A stretch of DNA of 64,000 nucleotides from Dissulfurispira thermophila. Its GTDB lineage: Bacteria; Nitrospirota; Thermodesulfovibrionia; Thermodesulfovibrionales; Dissulfurispiraceae. A program made the translations under genes and the position numbers. Positions 39,012 to 47,797 of this stretch are shown here, piece after piece. Each line of letters opens with the position of its first letter. Position 1 is the stretch's first letter. The DNA lies in contig NZ_AP022873.1 in NCBI RefSeq assembly GCF_014701235.1, forward strand, positions 1 through 64,000, written 5' to 3'. The notes under the pieces were generated by a model. That model searched no databases, was not told the DNA's origin, and worked only from the letters and a program-made list of their open reading frames with translations.

Positions 39012-40231
39012 CCCGTTGGAAAAAGTTTTTGATTATATTATCTGTCATAGGTCCTGGCATAATAACAGCCAATATAGATAATGACGCTGGAGGCATTGCC
39101 ACATATTCGATAGCAGGAGCTCATTTTGGCTATTCCTTACTCTGGACACTTATTCCTACTACTATTGCACTCATAGTGGTTCAGGAAATGGCAGCGAGGA
39201 TGGGGGCAGTTACCGGCAAGGGACTGGCGGACCTTATAAGGGAAAATTATGGTGTAAAAATTACTTTCTGGTTGATGGTGGCCTTATTTATAACAGATCT
39301 CGGAAACACAGCGGCAGAGTTTGCAGGATGGGCAGCAAGCGCTGAGATATTAGGAATCAATAAGTATATAGCTGTGCCTTTAGGCGCAATATTTGTTTGG
39401 GTCATTGTTGTAAAGGGGTCCTATCGTATTTTTGAAAAGATATTCCTTTTTGTATGTGTAGTATACATTGTATATATCCCATCGGCAGTACTGGCAAAAC
39501 CCGACTGGTCTCAAGTCGCCATTCAGACGATAAAGCCTTCTTTTCAGTTTAGTTCTGCCTACATTGTTACATTCATCGGTTTAATTGGTACAACAATAAC
39601 ACCATGGATGCAGTTTTATCTGCAGTCAGCGGTTGTCGAAAAAGGCATTAAAAAAGACAACTACTGGGCATCCCGGATTGATGTAATCTTTGGCTGTTTT
39701 ATGACGGATATAATAGCATTTTTTATAGTTGTTGCCTGCGGCGCCACTCTTTTTAAGGCTGGAGTGAAAATAAGCAGTGCTGAAGAAGCAGCAGTGGCCC
39801 TTGCCCCAATTGCTGGAAAGTATGCTTCTATCCTGTTTGCAATAGGTCTTGCAAATGCATCGCTTTTTTCAGCCTCGATACTTCCATTAGCCACGGCCTA
39901 TTACATCTGCGAGGGCATGGGTTGGGAGGCAGGGGTAAACAAAACATTTAAAGATGCGCCGCAATTTATGTGGCTTTACACCTTTCTAATAGCTGTTGGC
40001 TCACTAATCATTCTGATTCCAGGCGCGCCGCTCATTGCTATAATGTGGATTTCACAGGTAATAAATGGTATTATGCTCCCCTTTGTACTGATTTTTATGC
40101 TATCACTTATCAATAAACCTGAGTTGATGGGCGATTATATGAACTCAAAGACATTTAACCGGATTGCATGGACAACAGCTATTATAATGATTGCACTGAC
40201 GGGAATGTTTATTATTACCCTATTTGTCTAA
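39008..40231 (+). CDS. NRAMP-family transporter with atypical metal-site motifs, probably Mg2+
   Basis: This 407-aa protein has about eleven TM helices. In canonical NRAMPs, TM1 carries DPGN and TM6 carries an MPH motif for Mn2+/Fe2+. Here TM1 has DNDAGG (residues 24-29) and TM6 has TITPWMQFYLQ (196-206), without the metal-selecting Met. Such changes resemble the NRAMP-related magnesium transporters. The start is GTG overlapping the stop of the MgtE-like gene (ATGTGA), so the two are translationally coupled. Transport of Mg2+ is inferred. Confidence 0.8.
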   Translation: MTRWKKFLIILSVIGPGIITANIDNDAGGIATYSIAGAHFGYSLLWTLIPTTIALIVVQEMAARMGAVTGKGLADLIRENYGVKITFWLMVALFITDLGNTAAEFAGWAASAEILGINKYIAVPLGAIFVWVIVVKGSYRIFEKIFLFVCVVYIVYIPSAVLAKPDWSQVAIQTIKPSFQFSSAYIVTFIGLIGTTITPWMQFYLQSAVVEKGIKKDNYWASRIDVIFGCFMTDIIAFFIVVACGATLFKAGVKISSAEEAAVALAPIAGKYASILFAIGLANASLFSASILPLATAYYICEGMGWEAGVNKTFKDAPQFMWLYTFLIAVGSLIILIPGAPLIAIMWISQVINGIMLPFVLIFMLSLINKPELMGDYMNSKTFNRIAWTTAIIMIALTGMFIITLFV

Positions 40232-40256
40232 AATAGACTGTCAGGAGGATATTTAT

Positions 40257-41315
40257 ATGGTAAGTACAATAGAATGGAGAGACAGCAAGGTCTTGATGCT
40301 CGACCAGAGCAGGCTTCCGCTTGAGGTCAGATATGTTGAGTGCACTGATTATCAGATGGTTGCAGAGGGCATAAAAAAGCTCTGGATAAGAGGTGCACCT
40401 GCTATCGGCATTGCAGCAGCTATGGGTATCGCACTTGGCGCTCAGGATATAAAGGCAGGTAGCTATGATGACTTTATAGAGAGGCTTGAGCTTATAATGC
40501 AAACAATGCTTGACACAAGACCTACGGCAGTAAACATAAAATGGGCAGTTGGAAGAATAAAAAAACTTCTTTCTGAAAAGAGGGATGAATCTATAGACAA
40601 CATAAAAAAGATTCTTATTGATGAGGCAAAAAAGATCCTTGAGGAGGATATAGAGATAAACAAGGCAATAGGAAAGTGGGGAGCAGAGTTTATAAAGGAT
40701 GGGGATACTATACTTACGCATTGCAATGCAGGAAGTCTTGCCACGGGGGGGTATGGTACAGCAACAGCGCCCATGCTTATTGCAAAAGAACAGGGTAAAA
40801 GAATTCAGGTGATTGCAGATGAAACAAGGCCTGTGCTACAGGGAGCAAGATTAACAGCGTGGGAGTTAATGCAGGCAGGCATCCCTGTGACATTGATAAC
40901 AGACAATACAGCAGGTGCCTTAATGAAAAAAGGAATGATTGACCTTGCTATTGTTGGAACAGACAGGACGACGCGAAATGGAGATGTGGCAAACAAGATA
41001 GGGACTTACACTGTTGCTGTGCTTTGCAAAGAGCACAATATACCATTTTATGTTGCAGCACCTTTAAGCAGTATAGATTTCAGTATGAGCTCAGGAGATC
41101 TCATACCCATCGAGGAGCGTCCGCCTGAAGAGGTAACAACAATATGGGGGCATAGGATTGCACCTGATGGAGTGTGTGTAATAAATATGGCATTTGATGT
41201 TACACCAGCAAGATATGTGACAGCCTTTTTTACTGAAAAAGGTGCATTTAGACCAAAGGATATAAAAAAAATAATGAGAGAGGATGTGGATATTGAATCC
41301 ATAAGGATACGATAA
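40257..41315 (+). CDS. mtnA: S-methyl-5-thioribose-1-phosphate isomerase
   Basis: MtnA isomerises methylthioribose-1-phosphate in the methionine salvage pathway. It has about 352 aa. Signature stretches include IRGAPAIGIAAAMG near residue 45, THCNAGSLATGGYGTA near 155 (catalytic Cys) and VGTDRTTRNGDVANKIGTY near 235 (catalytic Asp). AGGAGG precedes the ATG at 40257; the frame open from 40224 is rejected. The stop overlaps the next ATG (TAATG). Confidence 0.95.
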   Translation: MVSTIEWRDSKVLMLDQSRLPLEVRYVECTDYQMVAEGIKKLWIRGAPAIGIAAAMGIALGAQDIKAGSYDDFIERLELIMQTMLDTRPTAVNIKWAVGRIKKLLSEKRDESIDNIKKILIDEAKKILEEDIEINKAIGKWGAEFIKDGDTILTHCNAGSLATGGYGTATAPMLIAKEQGKRIQVIADETRPVLQGARLTAWELMQAGIPVTLITDNTAGALMKKGMIDLAIVGTDRTTRNGDVANKIGTYTVAVLCKEHNIPFYVAAPLSSIDFSMSSGDLIPIEERPPEEVTTIWGHRIAPDGVCVINMAFDVTPARYVTAFFTEKGAFRPKDIKKIMREDVDIESIRIR

Positions 41316-42304
41316 TGAATGCAAAAAAAATATTTGCTGATTATTCAGAAGAATTGAAAGTAGTGGATAAAAAACTATTAGGAATATTTGAAAGCAATGT
41401 CTTTCTAATACCGATGGTTGGTCAGCATATAATTAGTGGTGGCGGAAAGAGGATTAGACCGCTTTTTCTGCTGCTCTGTGCTGACCTTTGCGGATATAAA
41501 GGGCAAAATCGTTCTCTTTTTGCTGCAATTATAGAGGCGATACACACTGCCTCTTTGTTGCACGACGATGTTATTGATGGTGCTGATACAAGAAGAGGAA
41601 GACCAACAGCACACTCTATCTGGGGAAATCAGGTAGTGGTTCTTACAGGGGATTTTCTTTATTCGAATGCATTGAGGCTTGCAGTTGCCCAGAGAAATCA
41701 AAAAATAATGGAAACATTATCAGAGGCCACAACACGAATGACAGAGGGAGAGATACTCCAGCTTAATAAAATAGGAGATCCTGATATAACTGAGGATGAG
41801 TATTTTCAAATAATATCTGCGAAGACAGGTGTTTTAATATCAGCAGCGTGCAGGATAGCTGCAATACTGTCAGAACAGTCTGAGGAAAAAGAGATGGCGC
41901 TTTTGAGATTCGGGATGAAGACAGGCATTGCATTTCAACTTGCAGATGATATACTTGACTATGTTGCTGAACAAAGAGACCTTGGTAAAAGACTTGGCAA
42001 AGACCTTGAAGAAGGAAAGATTACAATGCCATTGATATATTTACTGAAGGTGGTATCAGAACACGAGAGTGATGAAATAAGAAAAATAATAAAATGCCAG
42101 AGGCCGGAGGACAAAGAGCAAGCTAACAATGGACTAAATAGAATATTGGAGTTATTCTCGAAATACAATGCAATAGAAGAGTCCTTAAAGATAGCTCGCT
42201 CTATTATTGATGAGGCAAGATCAGAGCTGGACATCTTCCCTGATTGTAAAGAAAGGGATGCCCTTATGGTAATGGCTGAATATGCAATGCAGAGGGAAAG
42301 GTGA
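41315..42304 (+). CDS. Polyprenyl diphosphate synthase
   Basis: This trans-isoprenyl diphosphate synthase of 329 aa chain-elongates farnesyl-PP to a long-chain product for quinone tails. The first Asp-rich motif is LLHDDVIDGADTRRGRP (about residue 86) and the second is LADDILDYVAE (about 210). GGGKRIRPLF near 45 binds IPP. The bulky residues upstream of the first motif (AIIEAIHTASLLHDD) are consistent with a C35-C40 product. The chain length cannot be read exactly. Operon with mtnA. Confidence 0.92.
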   Translation: MNAKKIFADYSEELKVVDKKLLGIFESNVFLIPMVGQHIISGGGKRIRPLFLLLCADLCGYKGQNRSLFAAIIEAIHTASLLHDDVIDGADTRRGRPTAHSIWGNQVVVLTGDFLYSNALRLAVAQRNQKIMETLSEATTRMTEGEILQLNKIGDPDITEDEYFQIISAKTGVLISAACRIAAILSEQSEEKEMALLRFGMKTGIAFQLADDILDYVAEQRDLGKRLGKDLEEGKITMPLIYLLKVVSEHESDEIRKIIKCQRPEDKEQANNGLNRILELFSKYNAIEESLKIARSIIDEARSELDIFPDCKERDALMVMAEYAMQRER

Positions 42305-42305
42305 A

Positions 42306-42815
42306 ATGCATCCTTATGTGGAGCTTGCAAAAAAGGCTGTTGAAGAGTATGTAAAAAACAGACGCATCCTTGTATGTCCGAAAGATGCAGTTCCTGATAT
42401 GCAGAAAAAGGCGGGTGTTTTTGTGTCGCTGAAAAAGCACGGGCAATTACGAGGCTGCATTGGTACATTTATGCCAAGTGAGGAAAATATTTGTAAGGAA
42501 ATAATAAAAAATGCTATTGCTGCTGCCACAGAGGATCCGAGATTTTATCCTATTCAGGAAGATGAGCTTAATGATATAATTTATTCTGTGGATGTGCTTT
42601 CAGAGCCTGAAAGAATCAAAGACATATCAGAGCTTGACCCCAAAGTCTATGGTATAATTGTTACTAAAGGCTACAAAAAGGGATTGCTACTGCCTGACCT
42701 CGAGGGAGTGAATAGTGTTCGGGAACAATTAATGATTACAAAGATCAAGGCAGGCATAGACCCTTCTGATGAAGATGTAGAAATATTCAAATTTACAGTT
42801 GAGAGGTTTAAATAA
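42306..42815 (+). CDS. AMMECR1-domain protein
   Basis: This 169-aa protein has the AMMECR1 signature LRGCIGTF (about residue 52). It also has VSLKKHGQLRGC and an ending of the GLLLPDLEGVNSVREQL type. AMMECR1 is conserved from bacteria to humans. Prokaryotic members often neighbour MEMO/radical SAM genes, but none is adjacent here. The biochemical function is not established. AAAGGTGA lies just before the ATG at 42306, so the earlier ATG at 42282 is rejected. Confidence 0.88.
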   Translation: MHPYVELAKKAVEEYVKNRRILVCPKDAVPDMQKKAGVFVSLKKHGQLRGCIGTFMPSEENICKEIIKNAIAAATEDPRFYPIQEDELNDIIYSVDVLSEPERIKDISELDPKVYGIIVTKGYKKGLLLPDLEGVNSVREQLMITKIKAGIDPSDEDVEIFKFTVERFK

Positions 42816-42821
42816 AGACCT

Positions 42822-43541
42822 ATGGCAAAAAATAAAGTGCTTGTTGTTGATGATATGGCATCTGTTCGGAGATTTATAAAATTTGGCCTCGAAAAAAATC
42901 ATCCAAATTTAGAGATTCATGAAGCAGCTAATGGTAAAGAGGCACAGACAATGTTAGAGGCAGAAAAATATGACCTTATCTTGTGTGACTGGGAAATGCC
43001 ATTGATGAGTGGAATGGAATTGTTAACATGGGCAAGAAATCATCCTAAATTAAAGGAAATACCTTTTATAATGGTTACAGCAAAAAATGAGAAAGAGCAT
43101 GTTATAAAGGCACTGCAGGCAGGTGTGAATAGTTATGTGATAAAGCCTTTTACTATCGAAGGGCTTATACAAAAGATGGCAGAGGTCAACAGGAAGTTTG
43201 ATAGAAGGCAGTATGAGCGATTTGATTTGAGCGGAGAGGTTGTCCTTCAATTCAGGGACCTCGTTTCCAGAGGCAATCTGCTTGATTTGAGCATAGGTGG
43301 TTTTTTGTGCAATGTTCACAGAAAAAGTCCTGTTCCGATGATATTTGAAAGACTGTTGTGTGATATAAAATTGGATAATAATCACAAGGTATCAGGGCTT
43401 GAGGGCTTTGTTGTGAGGATTCAGGCTGCAGAGGCTTTTATTGATTCTGAATACATAAAAGTAGCTGTCAAGCTTATGGACCTCGAGGATAAAAAGGCAA
43501 GAGAACTTAAAGATCTGCTAAGTTCTGTGTCGCAGATGTAA
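42822..43541 (+). CDS. Response regulator with receiver and PilZ domains
   Basis: This 239-aa protein has an N-terminal CheY-like receiver (1-120) with DD at 10-11, phospho-acceptor D56 in LILCDWEMP and K107 in YVIKPF. A C-terminal PilZ domain follows, with RRQYERF (near 128) and DLSIGG (near 152). These match the c-di-GMP-binding RxxxR and D/NxSxxG motifs. It probably couples phosphorelay and c-di-GMP signals, as needed for motility or surface control. The diguanylate cyclase at 35772 could supply the ligand; that link is inference. Confidence 0.92.
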   Translation: MAKNKVLVVDDMASVRRFIKFGLEKNHPNLEIHEAANGKEAQTMLEAEKYDLILCDWEMPLMSGMELLTWARNHPKLKEIPFIMVTAKNEKEHVIKALQAGVNSYVIKPFTIEGLIQKMAEVNRKFDRRQYERFDLSGEVVLQFRDLVSRGNLLDLSIGGFLCNVHRKSPVPMIFERLLCDIKLDNNHKVSGLEGFVVRIQAAEAFIDSEYIKVAVKLMDLEDKKARELKDLLSSVSQM

Positions 43542-43550
43542 GACACGTCA

Positions 43551-44039
43551 CTATTTTTGGTTACTTTTTATTCTTTTGAATTCCCCGCTTTTTCCTCCCC
43601 TTTTTTCAAGGAGCATTATTTCAGAAATTATCATTTCCTTATCTACAGCTTTACACATATCATAAATCGTCAGTGCAGCAACAGAAGTTGCTGTTAATGC
43701 CTCCATCTCAACGCCTGTTTGTCCCGTTATTCGCACAATTGTTTTTATATCAACCTTACTTTTATTTTCATCAATATCAAAATCAATGTTTACAGAGGTT
43801 ATATTCAACGGGTGACACATTGGAATGAGATCAGGAGTTCTTTTTGCAGCCATAATTCCTGAGACCCTTGCAACTCCTAATACATCACCCTTTGAAATCT
43901 GTCTATCTTTTATAAGCCTTATTGTTTCAGGCTTCATATAAACTGAACCTATAGCAATAGCTTCTCTTTTGGTTAAAGGTTTTTCTGAGACATCAACCAT
44001 CCTTGCTTTGCCTTCATCATCAAAATGTGTAAGTTTCAT
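43551..44039 (-). CDS. moaC: Cyclic pyranopterin monophosphate synthase
   Basis: MoaC converts the MoaA product to cPMP in molybdenum cofactor synthesis. It has 162 aa. [16 protein letters not shown] is near the N-terminus, IPMCHPL near 72, [25 protein letters not shown] near 105 and the catalytic Lys in [11 protein letters not shown] near 147. GGAGG lies 6-8 bp before the ATG. Confidence 0.96.
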   Translation of the reverse strand: MKLTHFDDEGKARMVDVSEKPLTKREAIAIGSVYMKPETIRLIKDRQISKGDVLGVARVSGIMAAKRTPDLIPMCHPLNITSVNIDFDIDENKSKVDIKTIVRITGQTGVEMEALTATSVAALTIYDMCKAVDKEMIISEIMLLEKRGGKSGEFKRIKSNQK

Positions 44040-44429
44040 AAATCCTCCACGAACTGAATATTACTTTATTCTAATCAAATCCATCTCTCATAAACAACTG
44101 GCATATCTGTCTCCTAACTTTGAGGGACGGAGTCCCTCAAACTCCCTGATAAAAATTGAATTCCTTTTTTATTAGGATTTTAAAGGGACGCAGTCCCTTT
44201 AAGCTTTGAGGGATAGTTAGATCCTGCAAGCACAGTCGCACATGAACAAAGACTTTTTAAAGTCTTGTAGCAGGGCATGCTTTGCAAAGTCATTTAATAT
44301 AGCTGCTATGAGTTTATAAGTTTAAAAATCTCTTGACAACAAACATATCCAAATATAAACTTATAATTATAAATATAGATTACCTAAAATCATGCCTTTG
44401 GCATAGAATATCAAAACAAGGAGGGAAAT
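44040..44429. other. Intergenic region with palindromic repeats and rhodanese promoter
   Basis: It contains two GGGAC-GGAGTCCC-type palindromes (44117-44150 and 44178-44213). A hairpin AAGACTTT/AAAGTCTT lies near 44250. TTATAAGTTTA pairs with TAAACTTATAA around 44313-44366. A TTGACA at 44333-44338 with a 17-bp spacer to TAAACT suits the downstream selenoprotein gene. There is no ORF. Confidence 0.55.
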
Positions 44430-45779
44430 ATGGGAAGGAAGTCATTATTAACTATTCTTGCTGTCTTTGCTGCTGCAACCATGGTTATAGCGGTATCCAG
44501 TGGTGTTGCAGAGCAAAAGCCAACAGTGGCAAAGTCATGTTCTCTGCCCGGATGCCACACTCCACAGGATAAGGTATTGAGGGGTAATGCTGGAGGAGTT
44601 TCTGCTAAAGCAGAGACAATCCAGATAAACACAGGGGTTGTATGGACAGTAAAATTCAGCGATGCCACGAAGATAGCAAACTGGGACAAACCTATAAATA
44701 AAATACCGCGCAACAAAGAAATTGCTATTACCTATACAGAAAAAGATGGACAACTTTATGCAATTGCAATAGCCGTAAAACCACCTGTTAAAGTGCCTCC
44801 TGAAAAGCTGCTGAATGTCGAAGATATGAAGAGATTCCTTGCAGAAGGTAAGGCTCTGATAATAGACGCAAGACCAGCACCGAGATACCATGAAGGGCAT
44901 ATCCCGGGGGCGATAAACATCTGGGATGCTGAATTTGATAAAAATATTAACAAACTCCCAAAGGAAAAAGATGCTCTTATTGTTTACTACTGCGCTGGTC
45001 CTACTTGAGCACTTTCACCATCATCTGCCAGGAAGGCAGAAAAAATAGGTTACACAAATGTAAAGATGTTTGTTGGAGGTATGCCTGAATGGAAAAAACA
45101 GGGTAATTTAGTAGTATCTACTAAGACAAATCTCAAAGAGCTAATGGACAAAGATATTCCACATGTGCTTATTGATGTTAGACCACCCGATGTAGCATCA
45201 AAGGAGCACATAAAGGGAGCAGTTAATATTTCACTTAATGAACTCGAAAATGCAAGGGATAGATTTCCTATCCAAAAAAATGCACCTATAATTATTTACT
45301 GCAATACGGAAAAGCTCTCTCAGGATGCATTTAAGGTAGTCAGAAAATGGGGGTATGTGAATGCAAGTTATCTCGAAGGCGGAATAGAAGGCTGGAAAAA
45401 GGCTGGCAATCCTGTATTAAGCGGACAGTTGAAAACTAATATTGTTTATGTGCCAAGACCGCGTCCCGGTGAGATAGCAATCACAGAGTTCAAAAAGATT
45501 GCTGATGCAATACCTGCTGATAAGTTTATTCTGGATGTAAGGGATGAAGACGAAGCAGCAAATGGTATGATTAAAGGGGCTGTAAATATTCCTACACAGG
45601 ATATTCAAAAAAGGCTTTCTGAAATCCCCAGAGATAAAGAGATTATAACTCATTGTTCAACTGGTGTGAGGGCTGAGATTGCCTACAATGTGTTAAAAGA
45701 AGCAGGATATAAGGTTCGATTTCTTAATGCAAATGTAAAGATAGATAAAAGTGGAAAATACGAAATAAGCAAAGACTAA
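44430..45779 (+). CDS. Periplasmic triple-rhodanese selenoprotein (TGA at 45006-45008 read as Sec)
   Basis: Reading through one in-frame TGA gives a 449-aa protein. Residues 1-27 form a signal peptide. C37-x4-C42-H43 follows, possibly a haem or metal site. Residues about 50-125 form a domain I do not recognise. Three rhodanese domains follow. The first (about 130-228) has D and R in IIDARPAPRYHEGH, C188 in YYCAGPT and the recoded residue at 193, then ALSPSSARKAEKIGY. In related proteins, as I recall, the second position is Cys (C-x-GPTC). The second domain has C291; the third has the canonical loop CSTGVRA (C409). The two halves are exactly in frame (57 nt apart), and the downstream half lacks its own ribosome binding site. 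Confidence 0.85.
45006..45045 (+). promoter_or_regulatory. Candidate bacterial SECIS element
   Basis: Downstream of TGA (45006-45008) a hairpin TCTGCC (45024-45029), loop AGGAA, GGCAGA (45035-45040) begins 16 nt after the codon. Its small G-containing loop and spacing match the general form of bacterial SECIS elements. SelB recognition is not proven. Confidence 0.6.
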
Positions 45780-45790
45780 AAAACATTTAT

Positions 45791-45824
45791 ATTAAGGCGA
45801 CCAGCTTGGGCTGGTCGCCTTAAT
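45791..45824. terminator. Bidirectional terminator that also encodes the TolB C-terminus
   Basis: A perfect 15-bp stem (arm ATTAAGGCGACCAGC, loop TTGG) lies between the selenoprotein gene and tolB. It is followed on the plus strand by GCCTTTTTTG. The same bases on the minus strand code the last residues of TolB (GIKATSPSWSP). Confidence 0.8.
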
Positions 45825-47090
45825 GCCTTTTTGAGTTATTCTTTTTTGAGCCTCCCCATTTGACCTCATCAGATATATCCCTTTTGAACCATCTCTGTCA
45901 GATGTAAAGGTTATGTATCTTCCATCAGGTGAAAAACAAGGGTCTTCATTGTTTCCACTGGTCGTTAATTGCATTATTCCGCTCCCATCAGGCTTCATGA
46001 TAAAAATCTGATTTTTTCCATTTATCATCCTTACAAATGCAATCCTATCACCTTTTGGAGACCATGCAGGAGATGTATTGTATGAGCCTTCGAATGTGAG
46101 CCTTCTTATTCCATTACCCTCTTTGTCTGAAATATATATCTGAGGGCTTCCTGACCTATTAGAAACAAATAATATATAATTCCCGTCAGGAGAAACAGCA
46201 GGCGAAACATCAATCCATGGCGATGATATGAGTTTCCAGCCCTTCATGCTTGAGATATCACCAACATGGATATTTGATTTTCCATCCTTTGATGATGAAA
46301 AAACAAATTCCTTGTTATTAGGGAAAAAATTCCCTACCATATTTAATCCATTCAATCTCACGATATTTTTTTCTTTCAGTGTATTCATGTCAAGCAAGTA
46401 AATATCCCAGCTTCTATTCCTCTCTGCTGAATAAATGATTTTGGTTTTGTCATATGACCATCGAGGAGAAAGCAATATACCCCCGGTTACGCCAAGACTA
46501 TATATTCGATATCCATCCCAATCCATTAAGTAAAGCTCTTTAGTGCCATTTCTTTCTCCGACAAATGCAATTTTTGTCTTGAATATGCCATGCTGTCCTG
46601 TAAGAATCTTATATATGTCATTGGCTATCGAGTGAGAAATTAGTCTTAAAATATCAGGAGATCCAGCATACTCTTTGGTCAGCAACTCTCTATTTTCTGC
46701 TACATCATAGACAGAGACAATGACACTCAGAGGGTTGTTCTTTATAATCTTACCTTTTACTACAATCTCTACACCAAGACCCTTCCAGTTGTTTGTATTA
46801 AAAGGCTGTTCAGGTCTTTCTATATGAGCAGATTCATCAATGCAGTCAAAAAGCCCTGTGAATGTTAGATCATTCTTCACAATATCCGATATTTCGCTTC
46901 CGCCGATAAAACCCTGGACAGCAATGGGCAATCTCTTAATACCGGGAGAGGTTATGTCAATGTAGATCTTATCAGCATGGGCGAAATTTAGAACACAGGA
47001 CACAGAAGATAGGATACAAACTATAAAAAATAGGAGCCATTTTTTTTCTGACCTCTGACATCTGATCTCTGACTTCTGACTTTTATTCAT
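45792..47090 (-). CDS. tolB: TolB periplasmic beta-propeller protein
   Basis: TolB is the periplasmic part of the Tol-Pal outer-membrane system. It has 432 aa: a hydrophobic signal (about 17-39), an N-terminal alpha/beta domain (to about 165) and WD40-like PD repeats such as SPDGNYILFVSNRSGSPQIY, PAWSPKGDRIAFV and PCFSPDGRYITFTS. The first ~15 residues (SQKSEIRCQRSEKK) are encoded by a CAGAAGTCAGAGATCAGATG-type repeat. Its ATG overlaps the stop of the TonB/TolA-like gene by 4 bp. Confidence 0.93.
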   Translation of the reverse strand: MNKSQKSEIRCQRSEKKWLLFFIVCILSSVSCVLNFAHADKIYIDITSPGIKRLPIAVQGFIGGSEISDIVKNDLTFTGLFDCIDESAHIERPEQPFNTNNWKGLGVEIVVKGKIIKNNPLSVIVSVYDVAENRELLTKEYAGSPDILRLISHSIANDIYKILTGQHGIFKTKIAFVGERNGTKELYLMDWDGYRIYSLGVTGGILLSPRWSYDKTKIIYSAERNRSWDIYLLDMNTLKEKNIVRLNGLNMVGNFFPNNKEFVFSSSKDGKSNIHVGDISSMKGWKLISSPWIDVSPAVSPDGNYILFVSNRSGSPQIYISDKEGNGIRRLTFEGSYNTSPAWSPKGDRIAFVRMINGKNQIFIMKPDGSGIMQLTTSGNNEDPCFSPDGRYITFTSDRDGSKGIYLMRSNGEAQKRITQKGIKATSPSWSP

Positions 47091-47788
47091 GGCTTAAACC
47101 TCACTCCTATCTCAATTTCTTGCGGTGGTGGTGGTAATGGACTTGCCTTACTTATTGCCCTTAGTGCTGATCTATCAAAAAGGGCATTACCAGAACTCCG
47201 TTCTATTTTGCTAATTGTTACGCTTCCGTCTTTTGCTATTTTAATTGTAACTATTGCAAGCAAATCCTTGTCAATGCTTTCAGGAAATATCCACTGTTGC
47301 TTTATTTTGTTTATAACTGTTGAATAATAGTCTCCTCCAAAGGCTTGATTTCCAGATGTTGAATCTTTAGTCTTTGCTTCTGACTTCTGGGTTCTGACTT
47401 CTGACTTTATTCCCCCGATATCTACTATTTTTCTGAGGGCTGCCATTTTTTCTATCTTCTTTTTTGCTTGAAGAGCTTCTATCTGTTCTTTGATTGCTAT
47501 TTCATCTCTTTTTGAAGTATTTTTTGATTTTGGTGATGTATTTATGCTTTGAGTTTCAGATTTTGCTTGCTGATGATTTGAACCATGGACCTCTGTTTCA
47601 GATGGGCGACTGCTAACTGTTGCTGACTGTTGATTGCTAAATGCTGTGCTATCAACTATTGTTACAATATATGTCTGTGATAATTTGTATAGACTCGAAT
47701 GCTGTGCAATAACTAATGCTATAGCAGCTATCAAAACATGCAGAAAAAGGGAAAATGTAAAGGCACTATAAATGCCAGAGGTCTTCAT
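47087..47788 (-). CDS. TonB/TolA-type energy transducer protein
   Basis: This 233-aa protein has an N-terminal anchor (about 9-28), a long Lys/Glu/Ser-rich linker and a C-terminal TonB-like domain. The last carries YYSTVINKIKQQWIFPESID, SVTISKIERSSGNALFDRSALRAI and PLPPPP. By position between tolR and tolB it acts as TolA, transmitting proton-motive energy to the outer membrane. Part of the linker (GIKSEVRTQKSEAKTKDS) derives from a GACTTCTGGGTTCTGACTTC-type repeat. Confidence 0.85.
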   Translation of the reverse strand: MKTSGIYSAFTFSLFLHVLIAAIALVIAQHSSLYKLSQTYIVTIVDSTAFSNQQSATVSSRPSETEVHGSNHQQAKSETQSINTSPKSKNTSKRDEIAIKEQIEALQAKKKIEKMAALRKIVDIGGIKSEVRTQKSEAKTKDSTSGNQAFGGDYYSTVINKIKQQWIFPESIDKDLLAIVTIKIAKDGSVTISKIERSSGNALFDRSALRAISKASPLPPPPQEIEIGVRFKP

Positions 47789-47797
47789 TGCCGAAAA

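Noticed and set aside
39008-40231. Manganese transporter MntH
   Set aside because: DPGN and MPH motifs required for Mn2+/Fe2+ selectivity are replaced.
44430-45008. Two separate rhodanese genes (192 aa and 237 aa)
   Set aside because: Frames are exactly in phase across one TGA, the joined sequence is a normal rhodanese domain, and the downstream part has no ribosome binding site.
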